Notes: generated by a model from the sequence alone, not told the origin. Positions 25,738-40,750 are shown, counted from the first letter of the stretch. The stretch: 64,000 nt of DNA from Cotesia glomerata (GCF_020080835.1 NC_058165.1:8935813-8999812); one strand, 5' to 3'. Program-made: numbers and translations.

Positions 25738-28542
25738 GTAAATATTGTTAAACACATTGTTCGGTTTAATCAAACATCGTCGTTCTTCATTTGTAGGATG
25801 TCGGACAGCACATTATACATATTGTGTGTCGGAATGGGTTGAATGGAAATCTGTTTCCTGACAGTCCTGGATTTAGGTGTTTACTTTCAGGAGTAATTAT
25901 GATTGATGAATAGATAGGACTGTCGCATTCCCTCATTCCCATGATAGCCGTAGTCCGGAAGTTGCTGGTGCGGGTATGGGTGCGGGTTCCGCCGATATTA
26001 TTTACTATTATATTCTCCAGCAGCCAATCATCAAAATTCATCTTTCCCCTTTACTTTATTATCCCCCGTTCTTAAATATTAGAAGGTTATGATATAGAGG
26101 TATTATGGTATTAGGACCGGGTCCCCACTTAGCAAATGATTTATCAATTGAGCTCGACAATCCCTAGCCAAGTTAGTACAGTGTTGAAATATTATAACAT
26201 CATCATATTTCCCCGTATGGTACACCCTAATATTATCCCTCTTGTGCCGTGTACCCTCTTAAAACTCAAATACCATGGATTAACATAACAATGCGTGGCT
26301 AATTGCGGCCTAATCGTTGCTCGGGGCTTTTTAATATATACTTTTTCTGCAATATATCTTTTTGGAAGTAATGGTAATGACAATCATTAGATTATATCCT
26401 TATACATAAACAGTATAAGATCATCAGAATTGACGAGACCCGGATGATTAAATTTTCGAATAACTTAATTCAATAAGTTGAGATGAGAAATATCAGTTGA
26501 TTCAGGATAAAAGAGAGGAGGGGAGGAGGTGAATATTTTTTTTTCTTGTCAGATAAATGCAGAATATTTCAAAATCATTGTGTTGAAATTTCAAGTAAAT
26601 TAGTAGAAAAAATCGCAAATAGAACGTTTTTAGTCTCAGTTTCTTTCACACAGCTTTCAGCGCATACGCGGCGAGAATTCGGTGACCACAATTTTTTTTA
26701 TAATTTTAAGTAATTTTTATGATAGTTGAGCTGTTGATTTTTTAGTCAAAAATAAGTAAGTGTTTTGCCTTCTAAATGCAAGTAAAAATCTAAAAATGGT
26801 GAAAAAAATAAAACTTGGCAGAGTTAATGTAATTACCTTTGAAAAATTATCAACATAAAATTACATAATTTTACTTTTTCATTTCGAATAACTCAGTAAC
26901 GAGTTCTCGTATACACCGCAGAACACCTTTTTTCTGAAGGCGCCCACTAAAAATTGCCCTCACCAGTTTATTTCTTATAATACTTTTAAAATGTTGTTTC
27001 ATGATATCCTCTATCAATAAATAAGTTTATATCAATGATATTCTTGAAAATAAAATTCATACGAATGTGTTCTTTTTTGACCGAATCAACTCCTCTACCT
27101 CTTCTGTCTGTTATAATATTTAGTCAAAAACTACATCCACGAGTTTATCAAACAAACCATTGAGTTAATAATTAACAACGAAAAAGACTTGTTTATCAAA
27201 ACAATGCTTAAGCATAAGAATTCTCACGTAATTAGCAGACAGTTTATTATGAATTGTAAAGTTAACTTTTAACTTATAACTACCAGATGTAATTATTTCA
27301 TAAATCAAAAAGCGATCAGTCTACAACGATTGAGTCCAAGAAACGTACGTCGCTAATTATAGTGTTAAAAACAAAAAATAGCTAGGAGTTTGACAGTTTA
27401 CAGTAAAAAATGAATTTTAATTTACCCAAATCAAAAGTTACACTAAAGTTACAAGTTTACGATAGCCCTGTATGCTCGTATAGTTGACTGCTGCAATGAC
27501 GTGCTAATTATATGATTTCACATAACGAGATACGGGTAAAGTCCTCATTCGCAGCAGAAGAGGAAGGAGTTGAGATGATAAACTGCATTCGTAGAAAAAT
27601 CTTTTTTTTATGCTACGTGTCTTATTTTATGTTTGTGGGTTTTATATTTTATGCTGTTAGCCACTGATGCCTAAGTCTCGTTTCGCCATACCAGAAATCA
27701 CAGGCTACGGCAAACTTTTCAGCGGTCACCGCTCCATTCTTTTATTCTTTCTTTTTCTTCATTCTCAAAGGGTTATAAATTATAGCGGAAGCCACAGAAT
27801 AAGAATATACAATCCACAATTCAGAATCGGTCCACCCGAAAGTCTCTTACGACTGTGGTAGACCGTATTCAAACATCTTTTTGCAAAATAATTTGAATCT
27901 TTAAGATTAAGAAGAACTAACAAACGTTTCAATAAGAATCACGAATACATAACAGTACATTGTTACTGAACCCCTTTTTAATATTAAACCGATCAGTGGC
28001 TCAATAATACTTGACCACTATGTTGACGCAACTGATCGCACCCGCATTAGTCTATTAATATCATAATATAAACATAACCGGCAGGTTCGTGGGCATTCAG
28101 GCGTTCCATCATGCGTATACTATAATATGCGTGAGCTAAATATGTATAACACAAGTGAAGGTTAGAATAAATGAAAGCGTAGGGTTCGGCGATCGGCTGA
28201 AAGGGGGCTCGATCCGAGTATAATCGTGGGGAGTAAGTGGCGCGTGATGAGCGGAGTGTGTTACATCCATATTACCGATACAAGGGATCCCTGCTGTACA
28301 GTACTTTTAATTCTCCAATCCCCTATTTTCCTTTTTAATATTTTATGAAAAATAAAAAGAAAGAACTACATTTACTAGTCTCAGTTTAGTATCTACGGCT
28401 ATCAATAGTAAATTAGCATCAAGTCTCTACAAAATACTACTCGGTACTGTTTTGGTGATAATCGGGCTAAGCGTACGTTTGTTTTGTTATATTGCAGAAA
28501 TGTATAAGATAAGAAGATAAAATAGCAATAATAAAAATGATG

Positions 28543-28576
28543 ATAATAATAATAATAATAATAATAACAATAATAA
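28543..28576 (+). repeat. (AAT)n microsatellite
   Basis: Uninterrupted ATA/AAT units, then an AAC interruption. Confidence 0.85.
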
Positions 28577-29238
28577 TGGTTAGTTTGTAGTCACATCATA
28601 TGTGTTGGTATATACGCGAAGAACCGCGTCGGCAATTTAACACGTGCGTGATCGTGATATCATGCATGTAGTGTACACATGGTATGTTATGGATATGAAA
28701 AACGAATGTGTATTCACGATTCACCAATGGGATTAGAGTTATGTATAATACAAGCTATAAGCTATATTTATATTTATGTATGTATGACGTTACAGGTTAT
28801 ATACTAAATGCGTATCTTTTATCTTTAATTATTTCATGCACAATAAAGTTATGAATTATTAAGGAATCTTACTACTAACTGTTGAGTAAAGAAGTGTTTT
28901 GCCTTGAAAAAGTCAATGATCGGCTCCTGAATTCAACATATATCAAATATATGTTCCTGCTCATTATAACTATAAAAAAAAATAAAGGACGCGATGGTAG
29001 ACTAGTACACCCTTATTAAGATTCCATCCGTGGAATTCTACCTGCCTGAAGTTGTCCGCTACTAGTCTTAAGTAAATAAAGCGGAAGACAACACTGTACT
29101 TTTCTACTTGCCTTTGCATTTTATTGTTGTTATTTTTTTGTTCTATTATTTTTCAACGGGTGGTGGCCATGAGTCTTCAAACTGTGACATTAAAGTTTGA
29201 ATTTCGTTGGGTGAACAACAACAGGCACACGTGTCATT

Positions 29239-29261
29239 ATACTAATTAATTATATTAGTAT
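29239..29261. repeat. Perfect-armed palindrome with TAATTA core
   Basis: ATACTAAT and its reverse complement ATTAGTAT flank a 7-base centre containing TTAATTA-like homeodomain cores. It may be a protein-binding site or chance in AT-rich DNA. Confidence 0.5.
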
Positions 29262-32200
29262 GGCAAACAGTGAGTGAGAGTGAGTTATGGATAATCGAAC
29301 GAAAAGTGATCAGATCAGATAAGAGGTATAAATAAAATATAGTAATTTGTCCGGTTAGAGTATGACAGTGACATATGTCTGTCTTGTCAACTGGAGACAG
29401 TTTCTACTTACTCTTGACGTCTCCAATGTGTCTGACACATAACCGCGAGGCGTACTATCACCACGTCTAGATAGGACTCGGTTACTACTTCAGCAACCAG
29501 AAACCACTATTAAACTTTTGATTTTTCGAGTTATTTTGTATGCCGTCGCGATAAGCCTCAATGAAACTTTTTAATATTTCTCCGAGGTGTATTTGTAAGG
29601 CTGTCACTCTAAAGAATATTTTCCTGTCTCCTGACTACCGCGATTTTTCCAAGTCTTTAGGTGCCGCAACACAATACGATGCCTATGGCAGGACGATAGT
29701 CGAGGAATTTGTCCGATTGTCTTTTCCAAGAGTAATATCACCAGTATTTTATATTTTATCCAGCATTTCTACTCTTTTTACACTTGTAACAGAAAAGAAG
29801 AGAAAAGATAGAAAAGTGAACAGTAACTAGAATAAAGAAAAGAAATAAAGACACTGACGAACGGCGTGAAAAAATAGGGAGAGATAAAAAGAGAATACTT
29901 CCGGGCATAATCCGTAAGCGCCAGAACAAATCAAGCTTACACCATCCCGATTCATTGTTCCATGCCCACAAGGTATTCGTGTCGCGAGTCGCGATTGCCG
30001 AGCGAAGATGATGCTCATACCTCCAAGGCTTCTACATTCAATCTCATGTACCTTACACCTAACACCGCAATCTACCTAAAAACTAGAATAACATCACCCC
30101 GAAACTCTACTTATTGTGCAATATATTTTTTCCATTTCATGTTTAGTTACCTCAAAACCTTGGGTCATTAGTCATCAGTCATCATGATCAATGATCAGTG
30201 ATCAGTAATTATCAGGAATAAAACATAGCTTGGATTAAACTTGACCAATATACTTGTAGAATTGAACATGAATATATTTGTTACAAGTTAGCTTTGATCA
30301 ATCAGCTTGAATTATTTGAATTCCTGAAGTAATCGTATTATGTCTCTTCGGAATTCTCACGGCATCCACTCCTTCCATCTTTCACTGCTCACTTCTCACA
30401 GTATCTACTGGTGTTGACCCCTATGCGCATGGACATAAATTTATATTTATAGACACAAAATGTATGTAAGTATACTTAGTATTATATATTAGTATCCAAG
30501 AAAAATATCGACAGATTGTGTACACATCGTGTAATATTTACTACTAGATGAACATCAAGTGGTTTGTAACTTGATTGAGATTAATGGAGGCAACTCATTG
30601 ATTTTGCCTTTTATAGATATAAATACTCAACTATTTTCCTTTTACTTTGTATTATTCTCCTTATAGTTGTTGGTTTTATTTAGTATGGCCCAAAGCTTAA
30701 ATTTTTCTAGTGACCAGTAATTCAGCGGATTGGTGATGTTTGTTGTAAAAACTTTGGTATAAAAACGTAATAAATGTAGAAAGTGATGGAAGTTTAAAAA
30801 TAGACGACAGTCGGATAGGATGTGCCTGAGATGAGAAGAATAGAAAGAAAGGAACCAGAAGACATTTAAGGGCCTCGATTCTAGGAACTCCCGGACATTT
30901 AATTCGGTAGAGTCGAAAACGGACCACGGGGCGTCTTAGTCGTTTTACAGCCAGCTCTCATGGCCGTGGCGAGACCACAGGGGGGCTCCAGAGTTCCAGA
31001 TAACTATGCTCGCTTGGGAAAAATCTAAACTATAGTAGTAAAATATGTAGTACTTAGTACGTGGCTCTTTTGCATCGTGGATCTAAATGATACCCTTATG
31101 ACCTTGCCCCTTACGAATTACGCGCTTAAACTCCTTGGTTCTTGAGATAAATCCGAAATGAAATAGGGAAGAGATTATCATCTGGGAATAACATTTACAA
31201 AAGTAATCTTGATACTGCTGATCATGACGATGACGATCAAGATGATGATGATGTAAACGGAAAATAGTGACAGCATATTGTTGTGTGGTAGTTTGTTTGA
31301 CAGACAATCTTCTTGAGATATAAGATGACAGTTATTTTTGAACCGGTATTGTAAAATATAATAAACGTGCCACTGACTAACGTTGCTCGTTAGCAAAGAC
31401 ATAAATCGTTTCTTGTGTACCCGCGACAAGGTCTCTTGCCAAACGGTCGTGACCGACTAGACTGTATAACTTTGGTCTCTGGATAGTTAGTGTGTTGTTG
31501 TGTGTTAGTGGTATAGCAAGCAGCCAGCTGAATAGAAATAAAAAAACAGCCAGTAAACCAGAAGGGAATAAAAAAATAATACAAGTTACCGGTACGAGGG
31601 AGAGGAAGAACCTTTCCACGAATTCAAAACGGGGAGAAGAACAGAACAAGTGAGGTCACCATCGTCGCCAGAGCCGTTGTTGCCCCACTATTATTTTACA
31701 TTACCACCGTCACTCGATACTTTTCCGATCTTTTATTCGATTCAACCGATTATTCGATTACGCGATAAATAATTACTTGTTTTTATTTCATTCCTTTCCT
31801 CTCATTTCATTTCTTTCTTCATTATAAAGTTCTTTTGTCGCGGTTGACGCAGAAGAGACCTCAATAGAGAAAAAACGTCGCACTTCTTCACCGGCACTTC
31901 AATGTATGCTTATCAATGGAATGAAAAAATATTCAGGTGACATGCCTGTAATCTTCAATCAACCAAGGCGATGACATGCAATTACAGAACGTATGCCAGG
32001 TTACAAGTGGGCACAAGGGCGTGCAATGGATCCGGGGATATGAATGACCTCGTGAGCGCTTATAACAAGGGTAACCATCATCATCATTATTATTATTATT
32101 ACAGTAGTAATAACATTCATGATCATAATTACAATCATCATAATGATGATTATCTACAAAGCATTTCTATTTCTCGAGGCCAAGTCCTATTGAAAGAAAA

Positions 32201-33265
32201 CCAGGTAACCCTCAAGTAACGTTGATTGGATTGGAATAGCTCTTGCCTCTTTCTCTAATAAATCCAAGTCGTCTGTACTGGATTTCTTCATTTTTTTTTA
32301 TCTGATAGCCCACCCGTCATTAATGTTCAATCAACATTCGAGAATAAAATCCTCGGAGAAACAAAATATTAAATATGTGTTCTTATTTGATTTGGAAAAT
32401 GGTAACGTCACCAGCAGACTTGATCATCAGAGAATTCACCCCACGAGCAGCACCCGTAATTGCTTCCTTTGAGTAGCTCCGAGGTGTAATTTAGTCTCAA
32501 CCAACAACCTTAACTAATTAACACACCGAGTTGCAGCAAGTCCCGAGTAAGTGAGTGAACGAGTGACTGACGGACGAGACGATGTTGCGTCTGCTTGTTG
32601 ATCCAAGTTATGCCGACATGTCGCATGCTCTGGATACTGATATCGTACCCGATTCTCGACAATTTTATACCCGTGCTGTATTTAACACGTCTTGTATTAG
32701 CGCCTTCATTTGCTAAATTTTCGCCTCAACAGCAAATAACATATAAATGGAATAATTCTAACCGAAGGATTAGATTGTTTTATAAGCTTAATCTCCGGAC
32801 GATGCTGCAACCTACGCAAAACTATTTCTTTGTCTTAACGCGGTATGCAGATGGCCGAGAAAGATCTTTGGACCGCACGCGGTGACGATGACCTCTCACG
32901 GCACAACCGTCAGATAAAACTCTTTAGAGATATTTCAGCATAAATATAAACACATCCACTCGTGTACAATTTATACTTATACTTGGAAACGGAGATTACA
33001 ATTGTAATGCTACTCTATCAATAATCGATTAAATTGAAGAGATATTGCAACAACAATTTATATATCTACAAACAACGACATTTTGGTCTTGTTTCGCCGG
33101 CAATATATCTTGGCATTTAAGTCATCGTCTAAGGACGATGACTCTCGATTACTATGGGATTTAATTAAGTATGTATCGAACGAGATTGTAGGTAACTATA
33201 AGACGATTGCCGAGAAAAATGGGTTATTTATGATGAGATTTTATTTTTATTCTGGTCTAAAGTTT

Positions 33266-33283
33266 CTTGGTCCTAAGACCAAG
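33266..33283. repeat. Short hairpin
   Basis: CTTGGTC and GACCAAG are 7-bp inverted arms around CTAA. The loop is short and no host RNA gene is apparent. Confidence 0.5.
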
Positions 33284-34890
33284 CTTGTCTTCAGTTTGAT
33301 TAAACCCAGCTTAGTTAGTTACGTATTCTCTTCCAAGTCAATTTCCTCTGGATCCAGAATTAGTCTCAGTTTGGCCGTGGTCTAGGCTACTTTGCGTACA
33401 AGAGGTCCTTTGGTCTAGTTCCCAAGACAAATCCACCTGTCCTAGGATCTAGTTGGTGAGAACAACTGGTTATTGGTGATCCTCGTATTTAACACCTGAT
33501 TAAACCGGGAGTGTTGGCGTGACCAAACCGATTGCTATATGATCAGCTCTCTCTTTCCCTCATACCTTCTCGGTCTCAGTCTTTCACTGGCCATGAATTG
33601 TTAGTGTGTGAGTGAGGCCCAAGTCAGAGGAGGCTCTTTCGCAGGAGGAAGAAGGTGATAGTCAGAATGAAGAGCTAAGTGAAAGACAGAGAAAGGGGAA
33701 GAAGAAGAAGCTGTAGTAGAATTGTGGAACTGGCTTACTACCTATAGCTAGTGTAGGCCTCGAGCGACAGCGTAATCACCTGGATGAACTACCACACGCC
33801 ACCGTGGCATTGGCGTAGCCCCTTCTTATTAGTTGTTATAACTTTGATGACTAAGCCTGACTGCTGTATTAATTACTCGATAAATAAACAAACGTACCTT
33901 TTGTTTATTTATCCATTTAATGCACCCATTAACCATTACACATTAACCCTGCTTTGGTTTTTTAAAACACGTGACGGTGAAAAACCCGCATTAATGATCA
34001 TATAAAGGCGTAGGTGAGACCTGAGACCTTTTTATAAAAACGTGGAAACGTTTTTTGCATTTATTTATACATAAACGGGAAGTTTTTTTTTTTTGTCAAG
34101 AGCCAGCAAGTAAAGACTAGTCACCTGCTCGCATCTACGTCCTTTGAAAATTAAAATCTGGCTAGGTCGAACCGGCGAGTCGTGAGCGCGACCCTTGAAC
34201 CGAGGAAAAGTGTGCACATTGACGATGTCGATAACTACGACGCCGTCCGTCAATCCCAACAGTTTACAGTCTCCTTTTACTCTTATAATATTTTCTCTCT
34301 GCTGTGAGAAGTTACCTTAATTCTCTTGCAGAGCTGTTCTCACCAGCATAATGTTACTTCTACTCGCACCAGCTAAATTACACACCTCATACCTTATCAA
34401 GGTGCATTTACAGACCTTGAAACTTTGGAAATTGACGAAATCAGCAACAATGATGATTGAAGTCGTTGGAACTAAATTCACAATAAAATGGTAAAGTATC
34501 CTACGAGAATAAAACATAGCAGAAAGGACTTGCGTATTGCGACACTCCTTTGAACATAAATCTTGCAAGCGTAAAATAACGAGCGGTCGGTTTTATACTT
34601 TTTCAAACATAATAAGCCGTTAAAAAATACCAGTGTTTTGTGGGAGATTAAATTGACATTTATTCAGATTCTTATTAATGTTTTGGTCAAGTTTTATACT
34701 TTCTTGAAAAGATTTACCGTTGTTTATATTATAATAAAACTAAATTTTGTATCCAGCCATAAGTCGGAAACTAATTTCACAAAAATTGGAGACTTAACTT
34801 TTGCACTGCTATCCGGAAAAGTTTTCGATGCTATCGAACTCAGCTTTAAAACTATCAACGAGTTTTTTCCTCTCAGTCTTTTGTTCTTAG

Positions 34891-34951
34891 ATCAGTCATC
34901 TATAAGAACAATGCGACCAAGCAGCAACAGGACAATGATCCTCTGCCTCAG
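34891..34951 (+). other. Ab initio 61-nt exon candidate
   Basis: A strong pyrimidine tract (about 34863-34888, ending GTCTTTTGTTCTTAG) precedes 61 nt ending CCTCAG|GTGAAC. One frame is open (SVIYKNNATKQQQDNDPLPQ) and looks protein-like, but it is not in the phase needed after the pan exon, where a TAA would be met. It could be a noncoding, poison or alternative exon, or chance. Confidence 0.15.
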
Positions 34952-36249
34952 GTGAACTTTTAGCTTAATCTTGCATCTGATCTTTCTCATGTGAAACTTT
35001 TATAGATTTAGGATCGAACTAAAGTGATGGCAGTCGGACCAAAAATTTTCCATACCGAAAATTCAGACCAACATAATGAGTGATAAAATGATAATCATAA
35101 TAATAAATAAATTCTCAGGATCTTGACTTAAGACAGAATCTTCTCCTGTAGAGGCAAAGCTCAACTCGCACGATTTGTGATTTTTTTTCGTGGCTCCGGA
35201 GCGAAAACCACGGACGAGGTCAGTCGTGGATTCACTCACGATTCAGATATACTCTGGGTTTATACTCTAACACCGTGTATAAATGAATCAGATACCTTTA
35301 TCATTATTATTATTATTAATATTGTTGTTGTTGTTATAACAATATAATGATTATTATACGAATGAAATCTTGGTTTTATTTCTGATGTGTAAGAACGCTC
35401 AGCAGGAGTTGCCACGGACCAACACCCTTTCCTTCACTATTAATCATCAAAATCCACTTTGCTTTTTCTTAAGTCAGACTCTTCTTATTTCGTTCTCGAC
35501 ATGTGTATTTATTTTACTTTTTTGCATCCTATCAAATCACTAACGACTCACTGGTCAAGAGCGAGGATAAATGAAGAAAGCTAGACTTGTCATGGCCTTG
35601 AATGCCCACGAACTTACTGGAACTCTGCCAATGGCGACAGATGTTACGACCTGTTATATCTAATATAAGTTACACTTTACGCAGGTACTAATTAAATTTA
35701 CACTACACTACTGATAATTGTCATCATTAATAATGATTCTCTTCTCGTCCTTTCTGTTTCTTTTTCACTTAAACTTCAAAAAGTTGATCTTCCATTCCAT
35801 TCAAAAATGTTGCACCAAATCTTTTATAATTCTAAAATTTTGAACACTTCATTAATGTATTTTAGATAAACGGATGTTCTTTAATAATTTCTTTTCCCTA
35901 TTTACGCCACAAGTAGTTTTTTACTTCAATTTTCCATATAATATTTAAACAATATAACTGCAGCAAAAAACGACAAAATTCGGACAATCAAAGTCCCCTA
36001 GTGCAGCCGCCAATGTGTTCCCCAGCCCCTTGTTCACCGCATTAACAGGCATGACTTGAAAAATGTGGTTCCTAACACCGAACGTCCGCTGATCGTATAC
36101 ACAGGCGTCATCTCTATCTCTTTTTATCTCACTTGCCTTGCAAACTCATCATCTCTGGGTTATACGATTGTATTTATTAACGCGTCTCGCTGCCTCATTT
36201 CGTTTATTCGCCTGCTAGCTAGTTTTAATATTGTTAGATGTCCAGCTCC

Positions 36250-36251
<2 letters not shown>

Positions 36252-36303
<52 letters not shown>
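36252..36303 (+). repeat. (CA)n microsatellite
   Basis: About 26 uninterrupted CA units. Z-DNA formation is possible at this length. Confidence 0.95.
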
Positions 36304-36305
<2 letters not shown>

Positions 36306-38331
36306 CCCGTGCCAAATAACATTCTAAGAAATTAGCCGTAGTCTTTTTAAATTTATCGTTGTCTCGTATAATTAGCGTACAGATTTTTTAAATTTCGTCT
36401 AAGCTGTCCGCTATATTATATTAACCTCCAACATTTGAGATCCAATAAAACCGTGTAGTGTCGACATGTTTGATAGATCCTGCTTATGTTTATATTGATT
36501 ATCTAACACTTTCAAAGTAAGTATCTACATCTGTATACTTCCCACCTTCTCAGTTTTTTTAATAAAAGACCAAGAATTGTAAAAATTTCAAATGTGAGAT
36601 TGAATGTTTGATGTTTAACCATGATCATGGATTAAGCGTGATTATGAAAAATTAGCCCACGAATTGCATTTACTGTTTGTATATCACATCACGCGATTAT
36701 ACATTCTGGAATAGTACAAATCGTTTTGGTACATGGTAAACGGTATCATAGATACTGACCGTATGCAAACACATAGATTACTTATATATAAATGGAAGGA
36801 GAAAACAACATAAAAATATAATATATGCTTTGAATTATAAACACATGCAAGCTCACATTTGCACACGCAACGTGTTACGTGCCCGCGTGCTTCTATTCGT
36901 TTTAAAGACTTTGTAATTTCAGTATTTTCAAGGTCTCTCTCAGTGTGTGTATATGTATGTGTAGCAGACATTCAAGAAGCATAAGTAAGGTATTAAAGCA
37001 CTTTGCTTTGCTTTTAACGGCGTATAATTATATAAATTCTCGACAATGACAACCAAACAGGTTTCCCCCAAGCTTTCTGTCTATCGCTCATTTACAATGT
37101 TTATTCACTAACAATTTTTTCAGGCTGACGAGCGGGGTTGTCTTTTAATTTATCATATCGTCGCAGTATGATTAATTGGAACTATAATTTACTTGTATTT
37201 TGGCAAATAACTAAATTTCTTTGATTTTCACTTATTTTTCCTGTTCTTTGATGGATACTGCCTTCTATTTGATATTTTGTTAATGTAGTCCTCTAGAATT
37301 TCTAGAAAAAAATTCGAAATAAGTGAAAACTTTTCGAGCTTTTATGCTCAAAAACATTAAACAATAAACTAAATTTCTGACCTTTAAATATTTTTTAAAA
37401 TACGGACCGTATAAAAAGAAGAAATTGAATAATTAACAGGAAGTTTCTTTACGGACTCACAGTATTCTTCACTAAAATTTCCGACTTGACCTATGTAAAT
37501 AAACTACTGAAAAACGTTAGTTACCAGGTTGTTTGGAAATGTAAAAAATAATGAACACTCATGTATTTTACCTGCTCCAATTGCCGTGTCTGCATTACCC
37601 TCGAAAGTGGCTGAGTCAGAATTTACATGAAGAGAATCGTGGTACCATGGACTCGGTCAAAGTTGTCCATATATATACATATAGAATCGTTTTCTTTACC
37701 TTTATATCATCCCTGCCTCAAGTCACATCCATAATGCATGGAGTCGCATGTGTGTTGTGACTAGAGTCGCCACAGTTACTCTATCTAGGGGTTGAAACGC
37801 CTTGGTTGTTTTATCTCAGAGGAAAAAGGGACCGGAGACTGAAAGACTGGAGACCGGAGACGATACTCACTGATCGGGCTTAAATAAAATATATACATAC
37901 TTATTTCCTACAGATCCTTTAAATAAACGACTCGTCACTTTGCTTTTTAAATCTCTCTATCTTTCCATTTGTGCTGGCAAACTAAACCTTTAGATTTAGA
38001 TTTAGATTCACTTCTCTGTCCTCAATATATGTACTTTATATTTATTCCACCTCAAAGGCTTTTGCATGCTTAATAGCTAAATAGAATTTTATTCTTATAT
38101 TTTCATAAAATTTATAAATTGTGGAACAAAATATTGATTTTTTTGAAGCTCTTAAGAATTTTTCACATCATCATACGACATATGTTAATACTATGCTTCG
38201 AATTGATAGTTATAGCAGACATTTCATCGACGTACTATATAATTCCGAACGATCGAATATTAATGTTTCACCAAGTGAAAATCTACCTAAGGTGGACAAT
38301 AAATTACATATTGCAGTCGATAGATCAATCT

Positions 38332-38354
38332 ACACACACACACACACACACACA
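38332..38354 (+). repeat. (CA)n microsatellite
   Basis: About 11 uninterrupted CA units. Confidence 0.9.
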
Positions 38355-40001
38355 ACTGCATGAAGTTATCAACTCGTATTTACAATAATTTGAATATTTA
38401 ACAAAAAACTGAGGTGAAGCTAGCATATGAGATTTACCGAAAAGAAACTTAAAAAAAAAAATAAAATAAAGCGAATTCATCAAAAAAGGATCTTGTGTGT
38501 ACACTGCACGGTAATCCATAAATACATATATATTGTAAATTTATGGGGCGGATAGTTGAAGGGACGTTGAATCGAGTGGGTGGAGAAAGGGTGGCTCGAG
38601 GGTAAGCGTGCGTTTGGGTGCAACCCAACTCGAGAAAGACGGGAAATTACATATTGCCCGTAGTGATATTCTCTGTTTTTTTTTTTTTAATTTTGTTCAC
38701 CCCATTTCTGGAGCATCGGGAGAATACTCTGTGTGCAGTGTCCTCGCAAACGGAATACTCGATGGACATTAAATATTCATACGCATCAACCCGTTCAATT
38801 AAATTCTCTCATAGTCCACCTGTGTCTTATCTGTCAATTTTTTTCATAAATTGCAGATAAAGTGATCGTAGTCAGAGCAATATTCAGCAACAACGAAAAC
38901 AAAGACAGAAGTAAATTTTTCTTGCACAGCAGCTCAGCAAGTCATGAGGCAAAAAGAGGGTTTATTTTTAGTTCGTTGTGCTGGGTTGTAAATCACTATG
39001 CGAGACCTTACGCACAATAGTATTTAAAAGCTTACTGATGGCTATATATAAAAATATTTCTGAGAAAATGTATAATAATGGCGTAAGCAATTGATGGAAC
39101 ACTTTGTGGAGTGTAAGTGAAAAAGCGGCTGCATGAATTTGCTGTAAAAAACGAGTATACTAGCGGGAATTTACGCTCGTATACCTAAGGGAAATCGTAT
39201 ATTGTTGAGCAAAAGTGTAAGCACGAAATATGGATGAATAGTGTTTAGTGTAATGTGCTAGCCGAGAAAAAAAAAATTATATGGAATAGAAGCAAGTTGT
39301 GCTGCCGTAGGCAACATGGGAATCACTATAGTGATAGGCAAGCATAGAATATTAACGAGAATCGCGCGAGCCAGCGAGCCAGTAAAGAAGATGCCTACAA
39401 CGTGGCAACCTGATGGGGAACTAAGAACAGAGATTCTTACTAATCGTTTCCTGTATATGTTTTATAGTACCATCATCAAGTATTATATTATGTTCTCTTG
39501 TTATGTCTATAATTATTTCCGCGTCAGAGTTAAATTGTCTGTGTGATATAGTTTATGAATAAGCTGGTAAATGTTGGAGCTATTTAGCGTAATTTATTAA
39601 TTATTCTACGGGCCACCATGGAGAGCTCTTAACATCTATAGAAATATTTCTAATAGGTTTCTAATCCTACTAATTGACCGATTGCCCGAAAAAAAGCAAC
39701 CCTAATTGTAGAACTAACCATTGGAATAATTTAATGCTCGTCCTATTCCGGGGATTATTTACCCTGGCGTCTGTCTTTTTATCTTGCTATTATAGGCACG
39801 ATGTTTAGTTTATTTTAGGCTGCCAAAATATACCTGAGTTGGGCTGAGGTCTTAGACTTATAATAGACCTAGGGTTTGAAGATACGAAATAGAACAGATT
39901 TATATATTCAATAGAAAATGATATCGGGCAACATCGATTGAAATTTATATAAAATTTCAATAGATTTCTGTTATTGCTTCAAATTCTGTAAAAATCTTTT
40001 A

Positions 40002-40036
40002 AAGAATTTCGCTGAAGAATTTCGCTAAAGAATTTT
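40002..40036 (+). repeat. 13-bp tandem repeat
   Basis: AAGAATTTCGCTG, AAGAATTTCGCTA and a partial third unit AAGAATTTT. Confidence 0.8.
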
Positions 40037-40750
40037 AAATCTTAAATTGAGATACCTAGTTCAAAAAATTAGTCACAAAATTAAGATACTTTGTTGGTGA
40101 ATCCAAGTATAAATGAATAAAATCCAGTGATCAGTGTCCCTTGACTTATAACGTTAAGATGAAGGAAAATAGCAACTGTCGGTAAGGGTGTGGAGTAGCA
40201 GAGCGGATAGAATAATGACTGGCGCGTCGTCCGGATGACGCAAGGTGCATATCTAATGACAACCTGCAACCTGCCCCCCGTTTTAATCCTACACATGGAA
40301 AACATGACTGAGTAGACCGGAGGTGATTGGATATGCACGTAAATAAATGAATAAACACATATATCCATATCCATATTCACATCTACATCTACAAATAGGA
40401 TTGACGTATTAGTGCAAGTGTGAGTAAGATAAATGCAATGCGCATGCCTATATACCCTGTCTGTTACTGGCATAAGAAAAGAATACGACGGAGGTGGATT
40501 AATAAAAAGGAAGGCTTGACCGTGTTCAAGAGGTGGAGAATTTTATATTAACGTCGTGGACGAATGCGCGATGGCCGCGTGGCTAGAAAACCTTGCTATA
40601 TATATACGTCGTCGACGTAGTATATAGTTTTTTTATAACTTTTTTGCCGGTTGCCGGAAAAACGGAATTCCTTGCGGCTCAACCCTCGCGTTTGCATTAA
40701 TAATGGGACTGGCTTGTACGTTCACGATGAAAAGAAAGGAATAGAGAAAG

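Noticed and set aside
31971..32219. His/Tyr/Asn-rich frame on the + strand ending near CCAG|GTAACC
   Set aside because: The composition comes from CAT/TAT/AAT trinucleotides. The upstream acceptor is purine-rich and the donor is weak.
34332..34401. Segment after an acceptor-like TTCTCTTGCAG, with a hydrophobic open frame
   Set aside because: The donor (AAG|GTGCAT) is poor and the frame is short; taken as chance.
35670..35692. TTTACGCAG|GTACTA, checked as a ratchet site
   Set aside because: The upstream tract is purine-interrupted and the donor is weak.
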